Assembly: GCF_028622875.1 (NCBI RefSeq)
Contig: NZ_CP117709.1
Span: 2,294,001-2,358,000, forward strand
Source of the DNA: Streptomyces sp. MMBL 11-1
GTDB taxonomy: Bacteria > Actinomycetota > Actinomycetes > Streptomycetales > Streptomycetaceae
Direction of reading: 5' to 3'
DNA: 64,000 bases
Shown here piece after piece: positions 9,806-18,944 of this stretch. The position numbers were made by a program, and so were the translations under genes. The first letter of the stretch is position 1. Every line of letters starts with the position of its first letter. The notes under the pieces are model-generated. The model was given only the letters and a program-made list of their open reading frames with translations. It did not search any database and was not told the origin of the DNA.

Positions 9806-9822
9806 GTTCGCTGGGAGCGCAA
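9806..9822 (-). promoter_or_regulatory. Candidate ClgR-binding site upstream of clpP1
   Basis: GTTCGCT at 9806-9812, then GGGA, then GCG, forms an imperfect inverted motif about 136 bp before the clpP1 start. ClgR in Streptomyces activates clpP1-clpP2 through sites of the type GTTCGCY-spacer-GCG (recalled). The spacer here appears one base off my recollection of the consensus, so the assignment is by similarity and position. Confidence 0.55.
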
Positions 9823-9878
9823 GGTCCGCAGTGGGCACAAGGGTTCCGGGGCTCGCACAGCGATACGGCGCGATACGG

Positions 9879-9917
9879 CGACGGGCCCCGGACGCGTGGA
9901 GCGTCCGGGGCCCGTCG
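9879..9917 (-). terminator. Terminator of tig
   Basis: A perfect 17-bp stem, CGACGGGCCCCGGACGC at 9879-9895 pairing with 9901-9917, with a GTGGA loop. It begins 41 bp beyond the trigger-factor stop and isolates tig from the clpP1 promoter region. Confidence 0.88.
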
Positions 9918-9958
9918 GGCCGGCCGGCCCGGAGGCCGTCCTGGGATCGGGGCGAGGC

Positions 9959-11359
9959 TCAGGCCTCGTTCTTCTCCTCGGCCTTGTCCTCCGCCTTGTC
10001 CTCGGTGACGGCCTCGGCGGCCGCCTCCGTGGTCTCGGCGGCCTCTTCCTCGTCCTCCAGGTCGACGACCTCACCGTTGGTGTCGACGACCTTGGCGGCC
10101 TCGACGACGACAGCGAGCGCCTTGCCGCGGGCGACCTCGCCGACGAGCATCGGCACCTGGCCACCCTCGACGACGGCCTGGGCGAACTGGTCGGGGCTCA
10201 TGCCGGAGGACTGCGCGCGCCGCATGAGGTGCTCGGTGAGCTCCTCCTGGTTGACGTTCAGCTTCTCCTTGTTGACGAGCTCGTCCAGGATGAACTGGGT
10301 CTTGATGCCCTTGATGGCCTGCTCGGAGGTCTCGTTCTCGAACTCCTCCAGGGTCTTGCCCTGGATCTCCAGGTACTTCTCCAGGTCGAGACCCATCTGG
10401 CCGAGCTGGTGGTGCTCCAGGTTGTGCTTGCGGGTCTGGACTTCGTCCGCGAGCAGCTTCTCCGGGATCGGGACCTCGGCGAGCTTCAGCAGCTCCTCCA
10501 GGACGCGCTCCTGGGCCTGGGTGGCCTGGTCGTACTGCTTGGTGGTCTCCAGGCGCTTGCGGCTGTCGGCCTTCAGCTCCTCCAGCGTGTCGAACTCGCT
10601 GGCCATCTGGGCGAAGTCGTCGTCCAGCTCGGGGAGCTCACGGGCGGCGACGGCGGTGACCTTGACGGTGACCTCCGCGGCCTTGCCCTCGGCGGAGCCG
10701 CCCTTCAGCTCGGAGGTGAAGGTGGCCTCGCCACCGGCCTCCAGGCCGGTCACGGCCTCGTCGATGCCGTCGAGGAGCTCGCCGGAACCGATGGTGTACG
10801 AGACACCGTCGGCCACGCCGTCCTCCAGGACCTCGCCGTCGACCTTGGCCTGCAGGTCGATCGTGACGACGTCACCGTCGGCGGCGGCGCGCTCGACCGG
10901 GTTGGTGGCGGCGAAGCGCTCGCGGAGCTGCTCCACGGCCTTCTCGACCTCTTCGTCGGTGACCTCAAGGGCGTCGACGGTGACCTCGATGCCGGAGTAG
11001 TCCGGGATCTCGATCTCGGGGCGTACGTCAACCTCGGCGGTGAAGGAGAGCAGTTCGCCGTCCTTCAGCTCGGTGATGTCGACCTCGGGCTGGCCGAGGA
11101 CGTTCAGCTCACCCTCGTTGACCGCCTCGGTGTAGAACTTCGGGAGGGCGTCGTTGACGGCCTCCTCCAGCACCGCACCGCGGCCGAACCGCTGGTCGAT
11201 GACCCGGGCGGGGATCTTGCCCTTGCGGAAGCCCTTCACCGTGACCTGCTGGTTGATCTTCTTGTACGCCGCGTCGAGGCTGTCCTTGAGCTCCTCGAAG
11301 GGCACCTCAATGCTGAGCCGAACCCGAGTCGGGTTCAGGGTCTCCACGGCGCTCTTCAC
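9959..11359 (-). CDS. tig: Trigger factor, ribosome-associated chaperone
   Basis: Binds nascent chains at the ribosomal exit and has peptidyl-prolyl isomerase activity. GTG start at 11359 ([16 protein letters not shown]) with AAGGAG eight bases upstream, giving 466 residues. The ribosome-binding domain includes the signature loop [11 protein letters not shown] at about residues 43-53. The FKBP-like domain (about 155-240) and the helical C-terminal arms follow. The tail after about residue 430 is very Glu/Ala/Lys-rich, as in other actinobacteria. Its position upstream of the clpP operon is the classic tig-clpP-clpX order. Confidence 0.96.
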   Translation of the reverse strand: MKSAVETLNPTRVRLSIEVPFEELKDSLDAAYKKINQQVTVKGFRKGKIPARVIDQRFGRGAVLEEAVNDALPKFYTEAVNEGELNVLGQPEVDITELKDGELLSFTAEVDVRPEIEIPDYSGIEVTVDALEVTDEEVEKAVEQLRERFAATNPVERAAADGDVVTIDLQAKVDGEVLEDGVADGVSYTIGSGELLDGIDEAVTGLEAGGEATFTSELKGGSAEGKAAEVTVKVTAVAARELPELDDDFAQMASEFDTLEELKADSRKRLETTKQYDQATQAQERVLEELLKLAEVPIPEKLLADEVQTRKHNLEHHQLGQMGLDLEKYLEIQGKTLEEFENETSEQAIKGIKTQFILDELVNKEKLNVNQEELTEHLMRRAQSSGMSPDQFAQAVVEGGQVPMLVGEVARGKALAVVVEAAKVVDTNGEVVDLEDEEEAAETTEAAAEAVTEDKAEDKAEEKNEA

Positions 11360-11509
11360 GGTTCGGTCTCCTTGGTGGCTGACTTCTTGGGGTTCTGCTG
11401 GGCCGCCGAGTGGCGGCTTCGCGGACCGAGCCCGGTACATCAGACACACGGGCACGCAGTTTGCATAGTAACGGCAAGGGGGATGACTCCCACAATGCGA
11501 TCTTGCTGG

Positions 11510-11586
11510 TGGTCGGGGTGGCCGGATTCGAACCGACGACCTTCCGCTCCCAAAGCGGACGCGCTACCAAGCTGCGCCACACCCCG
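11510..11586 (-). tRNA. tRNA-Pro (anticodon TGG)
   Basis: The minus strand gives a complete cloverleaf: acceptor CGGGGTG/CACCCCG, D-stem with CAGCTTGGTAG, anticodon loop CTTTGGGA with TGG, and the T-loop GGTTCGAATCC. The CCA end is encoded. There are 77 nt including CCA. Confidence 0.96.
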
Positions 11587-11729
11587 TCGGTGCGACACGT
11601 AGGGTACATGCACAGGAGCCGTGGTTCCGCCGCTTCAGGAATGGCCGGCGCAACGGGTGTGCGGGCACCGCCGACGACCCGCTACGATGCTCTTCGTGCC
11701 GCGGTCCACGGACCTGCGGTGCGACGCTT

Positions 11730-11803
11730 GCGGGCGTAGCTCAATGGTAGAGCCCTAGTCTTCCAAACTAGCTACGCGGGTTCGATTCCCGTCGCCCGCT
11801 CCA
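11730..11803 (+). tRNA. tRNA-Gly (anticodon TCC)
   Basis: Acceptor GCGGGCG/CGCCCGC, D-arm TAGCTCAATGGTAGA, anticodon loop CTTCCAA with TCC, T-arm GCGGGTTCGATTCCCGT, and encoded CCA. There are 74 nt including CCA. It is divergent from the tRNA-Pro gene, 143 bp away. Confidence 0.97.
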
Positions 11804-11864
11804 CGCAGTCGAGGGCCGGGCCGGAGGATGATCCTCCGGCCCGGCCCTCGTGCGTCGCGGTGCT

Positions 11865-12059
11865 TCAGAAGCTGATCTGGTTGATGGTGTCGGCTATCGA
11901 GTTCATGAACCTGTTGATCGACGGCGCCATGCCGGTCGATGCCAGGAAGAAGCCGAAGAGCACGGCGACGATCGCGGGACCGGCCTTGATGGAGCCACCA
12001 CGGATCATTACCACCAGGATGACCGCGAACAGCAGCACCATAGACAGTGAAATAGCCAC
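11865..12059 (-). CDS. Small two-helix membrane protein
   Basis: A 64-residue protein with two hydrophobic segments (about 3-20 and 27-44) separated by the basic turn RGGSIK. I recall near-identical small proteins as conserved hypotheticals across Streptomyces, some next to plasmid-transfer-type genes, but no function is established. The ORF ends just beyond the tRNA-Gly gene on the opposite strand. Length, amphipathic layout and the clean start support a real gene. Confidence 0.75.
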   Translation of the reverse strand: MAISLSMVLLFAVILVVMIRGGSIKAGPAIVAVLFGFFLASTGMAPSINRFMNSIADTINQISF

Positions 12060-12580
12060 GTCTGATCACACCCTCGGTCGGTCCGCCTTGCCGGCCCGGA
12101 AGCGTGCACCACCGCGCGCCCCGTCGCCCCCATCGTGCCACCAACTCCCCGGTGGTTGCTGCCGGGTGACGGAGCGGACTGGCGGGATCCCGCCATCCTT
12201 CACGGATCGGCGCCGCCGCGGCCCCAGGTGCGGGACGGCGCCCGCCCCGCGCCACGCCCGGGCAGCCGGCGGGGAGCGGGCGGGAGGCACACGGAAAACG
12301 CGCGTCCTCGCACTTCCTGTGTGTCGGCTGTGAAATCCCTGCGGCCGAATATCTGCCGTGTCGATCGTTTCCGCATCCCCACACTTCATTCACAGTCAAT
12401 TGACCGTGTGGATGCGACGTAATTCACTCCGGTCAACTCCCTGTCGATATGCCCCATTTAAGCGGGATCAAGGGCGTCATAGCGGGCAGTGTTCGACGGT
12501 TTCACATTCGAATGAAGGGGAACACGCGATATCTATCGGCAGTTTTACGCGAGGCAATCGACCGGTCTAAGGTGCCTTAG
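12060..12580. other. 520-bp intergenic region with palindrome at the acyltransferase start
   Basis: No credible gene. From about 12360 the sequence becomes AT-richer and promoter-like. At 12566-12581 there is a perfect inverted repeat, TCTAAGG-TG-CCTTAGA, that covers the likely SD (AAGGTG) and touches the ATG of the downstream gene. Such a position would suit an operator or an RNA switch controlling translation. Confidence 0.5.
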
Positions 12581-13765
12581 ATGTTCCAAGCTCCGAGCGT
12601 ATTTCAGAGGGCCCCGCTCCCCCCGGCGACCCGGGAGCCGGAGTCCGGACGCGCGCAGACACTCACCGCCGCCGCGCCCCGTCCCGCCCCCGGGCCCAGC
12701 GCCGAGGCGGCCCCCGCTCCGGTGCCCTCGGCGGCGAAGAAGCGCGATCCCTACTTCGACAATGTGAAGTATCTGGCCATCGTTCTCGTCGCGGTGGCGC
12801 ACGCCTGGGAACCCGTGATGGACGGCAGCCGCGCCACCCGGGCGCTGTACATGATCGTGTACGCGTTCCACATGCCGGCCTTCATCCTCATCTCCGGCTA
12901 TTTCTCCCGCTCGTTCGACATGACGCCGTCCAAGGTGAAGCGGCTGATCACCTCGGTCGCGGTGCCGTACGTGCTGTTCGAGACGGCCTATTCACTCTTC
13001 AAGCGGTACGCGGGCGATGCGCCCGACATGGCGATCAGCCTGATCGACCCGTTCTACCTGACCTGGTTCCTGATCGCCCTGTTCATCTGGCGGGTGACCA
13101 CGCCGATCTGGCGCACGCTGCGCCATCCGCTGCTGGTGGCGCTCGCCATCGCCGTGCTCGCCTCCGTCTCCCCCGAGATCGGCGATGACCTCGACCTCCA
13201 GCGGGTGCTGCAGTTCCTGCCGTTCTTCGTGCTCGGCCTGCTGATGAAGCCCGAGCACTTCCAGCTGGTCAGGCGGCGCGAGGTGCGGCTGCTGTCCCTG
13301 CCGCTGGTCGCCGGCGCGCTGGTGTTCGCGTACTGGATCGCCCCGCACATGCAGCTCGGCTGGCTCTACCGCGCCAACAGCGCACAGGAGATGGACGCGC
13401 CGTGGTGGTCCGGCGCGGTGATGACGCTCGCGATGTTCGGCTGCGCCCTGGCGCTGACGGTCGGCTTCCTGGCCTGGGTGCCCGGCAGGGCGCGGTGGTT
13501 CACGGCGCTCGGCGCGGGAACGATCTGTGGCTATCTGCTGCACGGCTTCCTGGTCAAGGGGGCCGAGTACGCGGGCCTGTTCGACCGCTACACCTGGCTC
13601 TCGGACCCGGTCGGGCTGGTCGTCGTCTCACTCACGGCGGCGGTGGCCGTGACGCTCATGTGCTCCCCGCCGGTCGGACGCGCCCTGAAGTGGGCCACCG
13701 AGCCGGACATGGCATGGGCGTTCCGGACAGCCCCCGCCGACCGGAAGAACCCCGCCGGCCGCTGA
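12581..13765 (+). CDS. Acyltransferase family 3 membrane protein
   Basis: A 394-residue polytopic protein of the acyltransferase-3 (OafA/YrhL, fucose 4-O-acetylase-like) family, which transfers acyl groups to sugars, peptidoglycan or other envelope molecules. After about 55 Pro/Ala-rich residues the catalytic domain begins with the hallmark RDPYFDNVKYLAIVLVAVAH, whose His and Arg are typical of the active site. About ten membrane helices follow. It stands alone with a long upstream region, so its acceptor cannot be inferred. Start ATG 12581 with AAGGTG six bases upstream. Confidence 0.85.
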   Translation: MFQAPSVFQRAPLPPATREPESGRAQTLTAAAPRPAPGPSAEAAPAPVPSAAKKRDPYFDNVKYLAIVLVAVAHAWEPVMDGSRATRALYMIVYAFHMPAFILISGYFSRSFDMTPSKVKRLITSVAVPYVLFETAYSLFKRYAGDAPDMAISLIDPFYLTWFLIALFIWRVTTPIWRTLRHPLLVALAIAVLASVSPEIGDDLDLQRVLQFLPFFVLGLLMKPEHFQLVRRREVRLLSLPLVAGALVFAYWIAPHMQLGWLYRANSAQEMDAPWWSGAVMTLAMFGCALALTVGFLAWVPGRARWFTALGAGTICGYLLHGFLVKGAEYAGLFDRYTWLSDPVGLVVVSLTAAVAVTLMCSPPVGRALKWATEPDMAWAFRTAPADRKNPAGR

Positions 13766-13835
13766 GCCTCCGGCGGGCGGGCCGGTCGTTCACGGACCGG
13801 TCGGAGTCCTCCCACCACCCTTCTCGCCCCTTCCC

Positions 13836-13872
13836 CTGATCCACCCGTCGGCCCGGCCGGCGGGTGGATCAG
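13836..13872. terminator. Bidirectional terminator, acyltransferase / HD gene
   Basis: CTGATCCACCCG (13836-13847) pairs with CGGGTGGATCAG (13861-13872) around a GC-rich loop. It overlaps the stop codon of the convergent HD gene. Confidence 0.75.
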
Positions 13873-14369
13873 CGCGTCTCCGGGTTGGCCGGATTCTTTC
13901 GGTCCGAGGGTGATTCGCCGTCGACCAGCCCCAGCAGCTCGCGTACCTGCGCATACTTCGCCGTCAGCCGGGTACGGGTCGCCGCGTCCAGAACCGCGAG
14001 GCGAGCGGGATCCGCGTTGTGGGCGAGGTCCGCCTCCTTGATGAGCAGCGCGCCCGGGGTGGCCAGGATCCGCGCCGCGTACGAGGACAGCTCCTCGCCC
14101 GGCCGTCTGGTCACGGCCAGGACCATGTCCTTCACCTCCTGCGGCAGGGCGGCGGCGGCCAGCCACCCGGCCGGGAGCGCGGCGTCCTCGATCGCGTCGT
14201 GCAGCCAGGCCGCCGCGATCTGCCCGTCGTCGCCGCCGCGCACCCGTACCCCCCTCGCCACCGCCGCCAGGTGTTCCACGTACGGGCGGCCCGCCTTGTC
14301 GGTCTGCCGCGCATGGGCCTCCCGGGCGATGGCCTCCACCTCCGGGACGCTCAGATCGTGTCCGGTCAT
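13869..14369 (-). CDS. HD-domain phosphohydrolase, (p)ppGpp-hydrolase-like
   Basis: A 166-residue single-domain protein. The start is taken at ATG 14369 (MTGHDLSVPEVEAIAREAH), since the sequence further upstream is Arg/Gly-rich shadow. The metal-binding His is in YVEHLAAVA, the HD doublet in AAWLHDAIED, and the last Asp in EADLAHNADP. This matches the small-alarmone-hydrolase-like HD proteins of actinobacteria. Substrate is not shown by the sequence; nucleotide pyrophosphates are likely. It is divergent from the antiporter. Confidence 0.85.
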   Translation of the reverse strand: MTGHDLSVPEVEAIAREAHARQTDKAGRPYVEHLAAVARGVRVRGGDDGQIAAAWLHDAIEDAALPAGWLAAAALPQEVKDMVLAVTRRPGEELSSYAARILATPGALLIKEADLAHNADPARLAVLDAATRTRLTAKYAQVRELLGLVDGESPSDRKNPANPETR

Positions 14370-14662
14370 GGGCCCGACCCTACGGCCGCGCCCGGGACCG
14401 CACCCGGGGCCGCGGGCCGCCGGCGGTGTCGCGCGGACCCCGCGCCGAACCCGCCCGAGCCGTCCGGCTGTTGACCCGGCGCGTTCACGGCGTCCACGGC
14501 GGAGAACAAACAGACAAAACCTGACAAGTCCCCGGAGGCATAGTTGCAACGTCAATCGTTCGGTAAACTAATTACTGATGGATTCTTAATGCTCCCTTGA
14601 CCAGCTCTTGACCCCGACCCCGAAGGATCAGGCTCATCGGACACGCAGACACCCTCCTCGCC

Positions 14663-15847
14663 ATGGGCGGCGCCTTCCTGGCCGCTGCCGTCCTCGCCCG
14701 CCTCGGCGGCCGCATCGGGCTGCCGACGATCCCCCTGTTCATCCTGGCCGGGATCCTCCTGGGCCCGCACACCCCCGGCTACACGCTCCTGAAGAACCCG
14801 CACGACCTGGAGATGCTCTCCGCGCTGGGACTCGTCCTCCTGCTCTTCTATCTGGGGCTCGAGTTCCACATGGACGACCTCAGGACGGGCGGCCGGAAGA
14901 TGGCCATCGCGGGTGGGACCTATCTCGCCCTGAACGTCGGCGCCGGTCTCGCCTTCGGCTTCGCGCTGGGCTGGGGCACGGCTGAGGCGCTGGTCCTCGC
15001 CGGTGTCCTCGGCATCTCCTCGTCCGCGATCGTCACCAAGATCCTGGTGGACCTCGGGCGCATCGGGAATCCGGAGACCCGGCCGATCCTCGGCATCATC
15101 GTCGTCGAGGACATCTTCCTCGCCCTGTACCTCGCCGCGCTCCAGCCGATCCTGTCCGGTGCGGACAGTCTCTCGGCCGCGCTGATCGACGGCGGCAAGG
15201 CCTTCGGCTTCCTCCTGCTGCTCGCCCTGGCGGCCCGGTTCGGCACGAAGCTCATCGGCAAGCTCATGAACACCAAGGACGACGAACTGCTCGTCATCTC
15301 CTTCCTGGGCGTCGCCGTCTTCGTCGCCGGTGTCTCCGAGATGTTCGGCGTCGCCGACGCGATCGGCGCGTTCATGGTCGGTCTGATGCTCGGCTCCACC
15401 TCGTCCGCCGACCGCATCCTCAAGCTGGTCCACCCGCTGCGCGACGCGTTCGGCGCGATCTTCTTCTTCGCCTTCGGCCTCTCCATCGACCCGGGCGACC
15501 TCCCGAGCGTGCTGTGGCCGGTGCTGGCCGCCGTGGTGCTGACGCTCGCCATGAACATCGCGGCCGGGCTCGCGGCGGCGAAGGTGTACTCCTTCGGCGC
15601 CCAGGCCACGTCCAACATCGCCACCACCCTGGTCGCCCGCGGTGAGTTCGCGCTCATCCTGGCCACGATGGCGGCGGCGGCCGGACTGGACGAGCGGCTC
15701 TCGCCGTTCATCGCCGGTTACGTCCTCCTGCTCGCCGTACTCGCGCCACTGGCCGCCGGACGCTCCCACTGGCTGACCCGCGTCCTGCCGGGCGGCCGTG
15801 AGAAGGACGGCGACCAGGATCAGGAACAGCTACCGGTGTCCGTCTGA
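14663..15847 (+). CDS. Monovalent cation:proton antiporter, CPA2 (KefB-like)
   Basis: A 394-residue membrane protein with about 12 helices. It shows the CPA2 core, including GLVLLLFYLGLEF and the SSSAIVTKILVDL / VVEDIFLALYL ion-site helices. The C-terminus is short with no TrkA-N domain. The first ATG (14663) has no ribosome-binding site and trims the first helix. A GAAGGA at 14622-14627 stands 8 nt before an in-frame ATC (14636), which would add nine residues (..GHADTLLA) that fit the family; no ATG, GTG or TTG start is available there. The TrkA-C partner usually encoded next to such antiporters is not seen. Confidence 0.85.
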   Translation: MGGAFLAAAVLARLGGRIGLPTIPLFILAGILLGPHTPGYTLLKNPHDLEMLSALGLVLLLFYLGLEFHMDDLRTGGRKMAIAGGTYLALNVGAGLAFGFALGWGTAEALVLAGVLGISSSAIVTKILVDLGRIGNPETRPILGIIVVEDIFLALYLAALQPILSGADSLSAALIDGGKAFGFLLLLALAARFGTKLIGKLMNTKDDELLVISFLGVAVFVAGVSEMFGVADAIGAFMVGLMLGSTSSADRILKLVHPLRDAFGAIFFFAFGLSIDPGDLPSVLWPVLAAVVLTLAMNIAAGLAAAKVYSFGAQATSNIATTLVARGEFALILATMAAAAGLDERLSPFIAGYVLLLAVLAPLAAGRSHWLTRVLPGGREKDGDQDQEQLPVSV

Positions 15848-15857
15848 GCGGCACCGA

Positions 15858-15914
15858 ACGGCCAGGAGGCTCCCCCGGTACCCGGCCCCCGGGTGGCCGG
15901 CGCCTCCTGGCCGT
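15858..15914. terminator. Bidirectional terminator, antiporter / SpoIIE gene
   Basis: ACGGCCAGGAGGC (15858-15870) pairs perfectly with GCCTCCTGGCCGT (15902-15914) across a GC-rich loop that can fold again. It lies between two convergent genes. Confidence 0.8.
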
Positions 15915-15931
15915 GAAGACGTCCGGGCCGC

Positions 15932-17095
15932 TCAGGCCCGACGGGAGAGCAGCAGCAGGGCCCGGTCGTCGTTGACGTCCTTGGCGCAGGCCTCGATCAG
16001 ATGCCAGGCCGCGCCCTCGAAACCGGTGGAGACATAGCGGTCGGCCTCGCCCGTCAGCCGGTCGATGCCGTCGGCCATGTCCCGGTCGGAGGCCTCCACC
16101 AGACCATCGGTGAACAGCATCAGTACGTCGCCGGGCGCGAGCGATCCCTTCACCGCGTCGAACTCGGCCCCGTCGTAGACGCCGAGCAGAGGGCCCTCCC
16201 CGGACTTCTCCTCCCACTGGCCGGTGCCCGCGTGCAGCTGGAGGGCGGGCGGATGGCCTGCGGAGAAGATCTCGTAGTCGCCCGATTCCAGGTCCAGCAC
16301 CAGGTGGATCGAGGTGGCGAAGCCCTCGTCCCAGTCCTGGCGCAGCAGATAGCCGTTGGCGGCGGGCAGGAAGGCGTGCGGGGGCAGCGAGCCGAGCAGC
16401 CCGCCGAAGGCGCCGGACAGCAGCAGGGCCCGGGAGCCCGCGTCCATGCCCTTGCCGGACACGTCGGTGAGGACGGCCTCCAGGGTGCGGCCCCCGTGGG
16501 TGCGGGCCGCGACGACGAAGTCCCCGGAGAACGACTGGCCGCCGGCCGGGCGCAGGGCCATCTCGCGGTGCCAGCCCTGGGGCAGCCGGGGCAGCGCGCT
16601 CTGGACCCGGATGCGTTCGCGCAGGTCGAAGAGCATCGTGCCGCCGCGCCGCCAGGGCACGCCGACCCGGGCCCGGAACTGGGCCAGGACCAGCCCGAAG
16701 AATCCGCAGGCGGCGACCACGAGCACGGTGCCCGGGGTGACCCGGGCGGGGCCCTCCAGGTACGGGCCGAGGGTGAGTGCCTCGACGATCAGCGCGCCGG
16801 CGGCCGTCGCGTAGAGGCCCAGCAGGCTGGCGGGGCGCAGCAGGAGGCCGCCCGCCACGATGGGCAGGGCGAGGGCGGCCGGGTCGATCCAGAGCGGGCT
16901 CACGACGGTGGCGAGGGTGATGGCCGGGATCGTCAGCAGCAGCCCGACGAGGGCGATCCAGTCGGAGCCGTCGCCGCGGAAGTAGTCGACCCCGGATTTG
17001 CGCAGGCCGATGCGGGCCCGGTGCAGCTTTCTCCGCCACCGGGCCCCGAAGTCGTCTGCTCCTCCGCTACGGGCCACTGTCGGGACCTTATCCAC
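15932..17095 (-). CDS. Membrane-anchored SpoIIE-type PP2C phosphatase
   Basis: A 387-residue protein starting at GTG 17095, chosen because GGAGG lies seven bases upstream. After a basic segment, residues about 45-145 form four or five membrane helices. The C-terminal PP2C/SpoIIE domain carries the metal-binding LTDVSGKGMDA and the FTDGLVEA and NDDRALLLL motifs. Such phosphatases usually dephosphorylate anti-sigma-factor antagonists in partner-switching pathways (family knowledge). No anti-sigma kinase or antagonist gene is adjacent, so the partner must be elsewhere. Confidence 0.92.
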   Translation of the reverse strand: MDKVPTVARSGGADDFGARWRRKLHRARIGLRKSGVDYFRGDGSDWIALVGLLLTIPAITLATVVSPLWIDPAALALPIVAGGLLLRPASLLGLYATAAGALIVEALTLGPYLEGPARVTPGTVLVVAACGFFGLVLAQFRARVGVPWRRGGTMLFDLRERIRVQSALPRLPQGWHREMALRPAGGQSFSGDFVVAARTHGGRTLEAVLTDVSGKGMDAGSRALLLSGAFGGLLGSLPPHAFLPAANGYLLRQDWDEGFATSIHLVLDLESGDYEIFSAGHPPALQLHAGTGQWEEKSGEGPLLGVYDGAEFDAVKGSLAPGDVLMLFTDGLVEASDRDMADGIDRLTGEADRYVSTGFEGAAWHLIEACAKDVNDDRALLLLSRRA

Positions 17096-17294
17096 CCGAA
17101 CGCCTCCGGTGCAGGGGGACCCCGGTGACAATGCGCTCGAAATGGGGTCCTCGGCGCGGCGGGAACCGGTTTCTTCTGGCATATGACAGGGATGCGCGGG
17201 GCCGGGGGTGGTGCGAAGACCGCTCGGCGCCCGACCGCGGACGGGCACCGGGGGCGGCCGGGGCCCGGTCTCCGGAGGGTCCCGTGGCCGGCCG

Positions 17295-17346
17295 GGGCGT
17301 CAGTCGCCGGAGGGTCCCGGGGGCGTCAGTCGCCGGAGGGTCCCGG
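17295..17346. repeat. 26-bp exact tandem duplication at the nei 3' end
   Basis: A 26-bp unit beginning GGGCGTCAGTCGCC occurs twice back to back (17295-17320, 17321-17346). The second copy contains the nei stop codon and its last residues; the first lies just past it. A further CCGGAGGGTCCC occurs upstream near 17270. Confidence 0.85.
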
Positions 17347-18150
17347 GGGCTGGCACCGGGGGCACCAGAAGAGGTTGCGGGAGACCAGGTCCGCCGTGCG
17401 GATCTCCGTACGGCAGATGTGGCAGGGGAGGTTCGCGCGGCGGTAGACGTAGACCTCGCCGCCGTGGTCGTCCTTGCGGGGCGGGCGGCCCATGGCCTCG
17501 GGGAGGTGTTCGGGGCGGACGGTGTCGATCCGGTTGTTCCGCACGCCTTCGCGCATCAGCTCCACCAGGTCCGCCCAGATCGTGTCCCACTCGGCGCGGG
17601 TGAGGTCCCTGCCCGTGCGGTACGGGTCGATGCCGTGCCGGAAGAGGACCTCGGCGCGGTACACGTTGCCGACGCCCGCGATGACCTTCTGGTCCATCAG
17701 CAGGGCGGCGACGGTGGTCCGGCTGCGGGAGACCCGCTGCCAGGCGCGCTCCCCGTCCTCGTCGCCGCGCAGCGGGTCCGGGCCCAGGCGCTGGTGTATC
17801 GCGCGCTTCTCGGGCTCGGTGATCAGGGCGCAGGTGGTGGGGCCGCGCAGGTCCGCGTGGTGGGCGGCGTTGACCAGGCGGAGGCGGACGGTGTCGGTGG
17901 GCGGCGGGGGCGGGGCGGTGCCGAAGCCGAGCTTGCCGAAGAGGCCGAGGTGGATGTGGACCCAGCCGGTGTCGCCGAAGCCGAGGAAGAGGTGCTTGCC
18001 GTGGGCGTCGGCGGCGGTGAGGGTCCGCCCGTCGAGCAGGGCCGCGCTGTCGGAGAACCTGCCCTGCGGGCTGCTCACCCGTACCGGCGCGCCCGCGAAC
18101 CGTTCGGCGTGGTCGTCGGCGAGGCGGCGGATGGTGTGTCCCTCGGGCAC
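17326..18150 (-). CDS. nei: Fpg/Nei-family DNA glycosylase-AP lyase
   Basis: Base-excision-repair enzyme removing oxidised pyrimidines. GTG start at 18150 gives 274 residues beginning VPEGH; after Met removal the catalytic Pro and the following Glu are N-terminal as required. The conserved Lys lies in DAHGKHLFLGF. The helix-two-turns-helix is MDQKVIAGVGNVYRAEVLF. The C-terminal zinc finger has CHIC and CPRC pairs. EGHTIRR fits the endonuclease VIII branch more than Fpg. It lies downstream of rpiB, with a hairpin between them. Confidence 0.92.
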   Translation of the reverse strand: MPEGHTIRRLADDHAERFAGAPVRVSSPQGRFSDSAALLDGRTLTAADAHGKHLFLGFGDTGWVHIHLGLFGKLGFGTAPPPPPTDTVRLRLVNAAHHADLRGPTTCALITEPEKRAIHQRLGPDPLRGDEDGERAWQRVSRSRTTVAALLMDQKVIAGVGNVYRAEVLFRHGIDPYRTGRDLTRAEWDTIWADLVELMREGVRNNRIDTVRPEHLPEAMGRPPRKDDHGGEVYVYRRANLPCHICRTEIRTADLVSRNLFWCPRCQPPGPSGD

Positions 18151-18181
18151 GGCGGGGCTCCTGGGAAGGGTCGGGGCATGG

Positions 18182-18214
18182 CCGTGCCGCCGGGTCCGGG
18201 ACCGGGCGGCACGG
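18182..18214 (-). terminator. Terminator between rpiB and nei
   Basis: CCGTGCCGCC (18182-18191) pairs with GGCGGCACGG (18205-18214). It begins just beyond the rpiB stop. Confidence 0.65.
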
Positions 18215-18230
18215 GAGGGACGGGGGCGGG

Positions 18231-18719
<489 letters not shown>

Positions 18720-18944
18720 GGTGCGAAGTGTGGCACGAACTTCGCGGGGCGGCCGTCAGCGGGGTCGGGGCCTCCCGCCGCGTTCGCCGCGGTCATCGCC
18801 GGTCGGGCAACGATCAGGCGAACAATCCGAAAGAGGGGGTTCCGCTTCCGTCTCCGTCCGGGCTTGAATACGTGGCCTTGTCTTCGCGCCACCCCACGGC
18901 GGAGCAGGGCATCCCCCCACGCACCACACGTAAGGATTTCCCCC

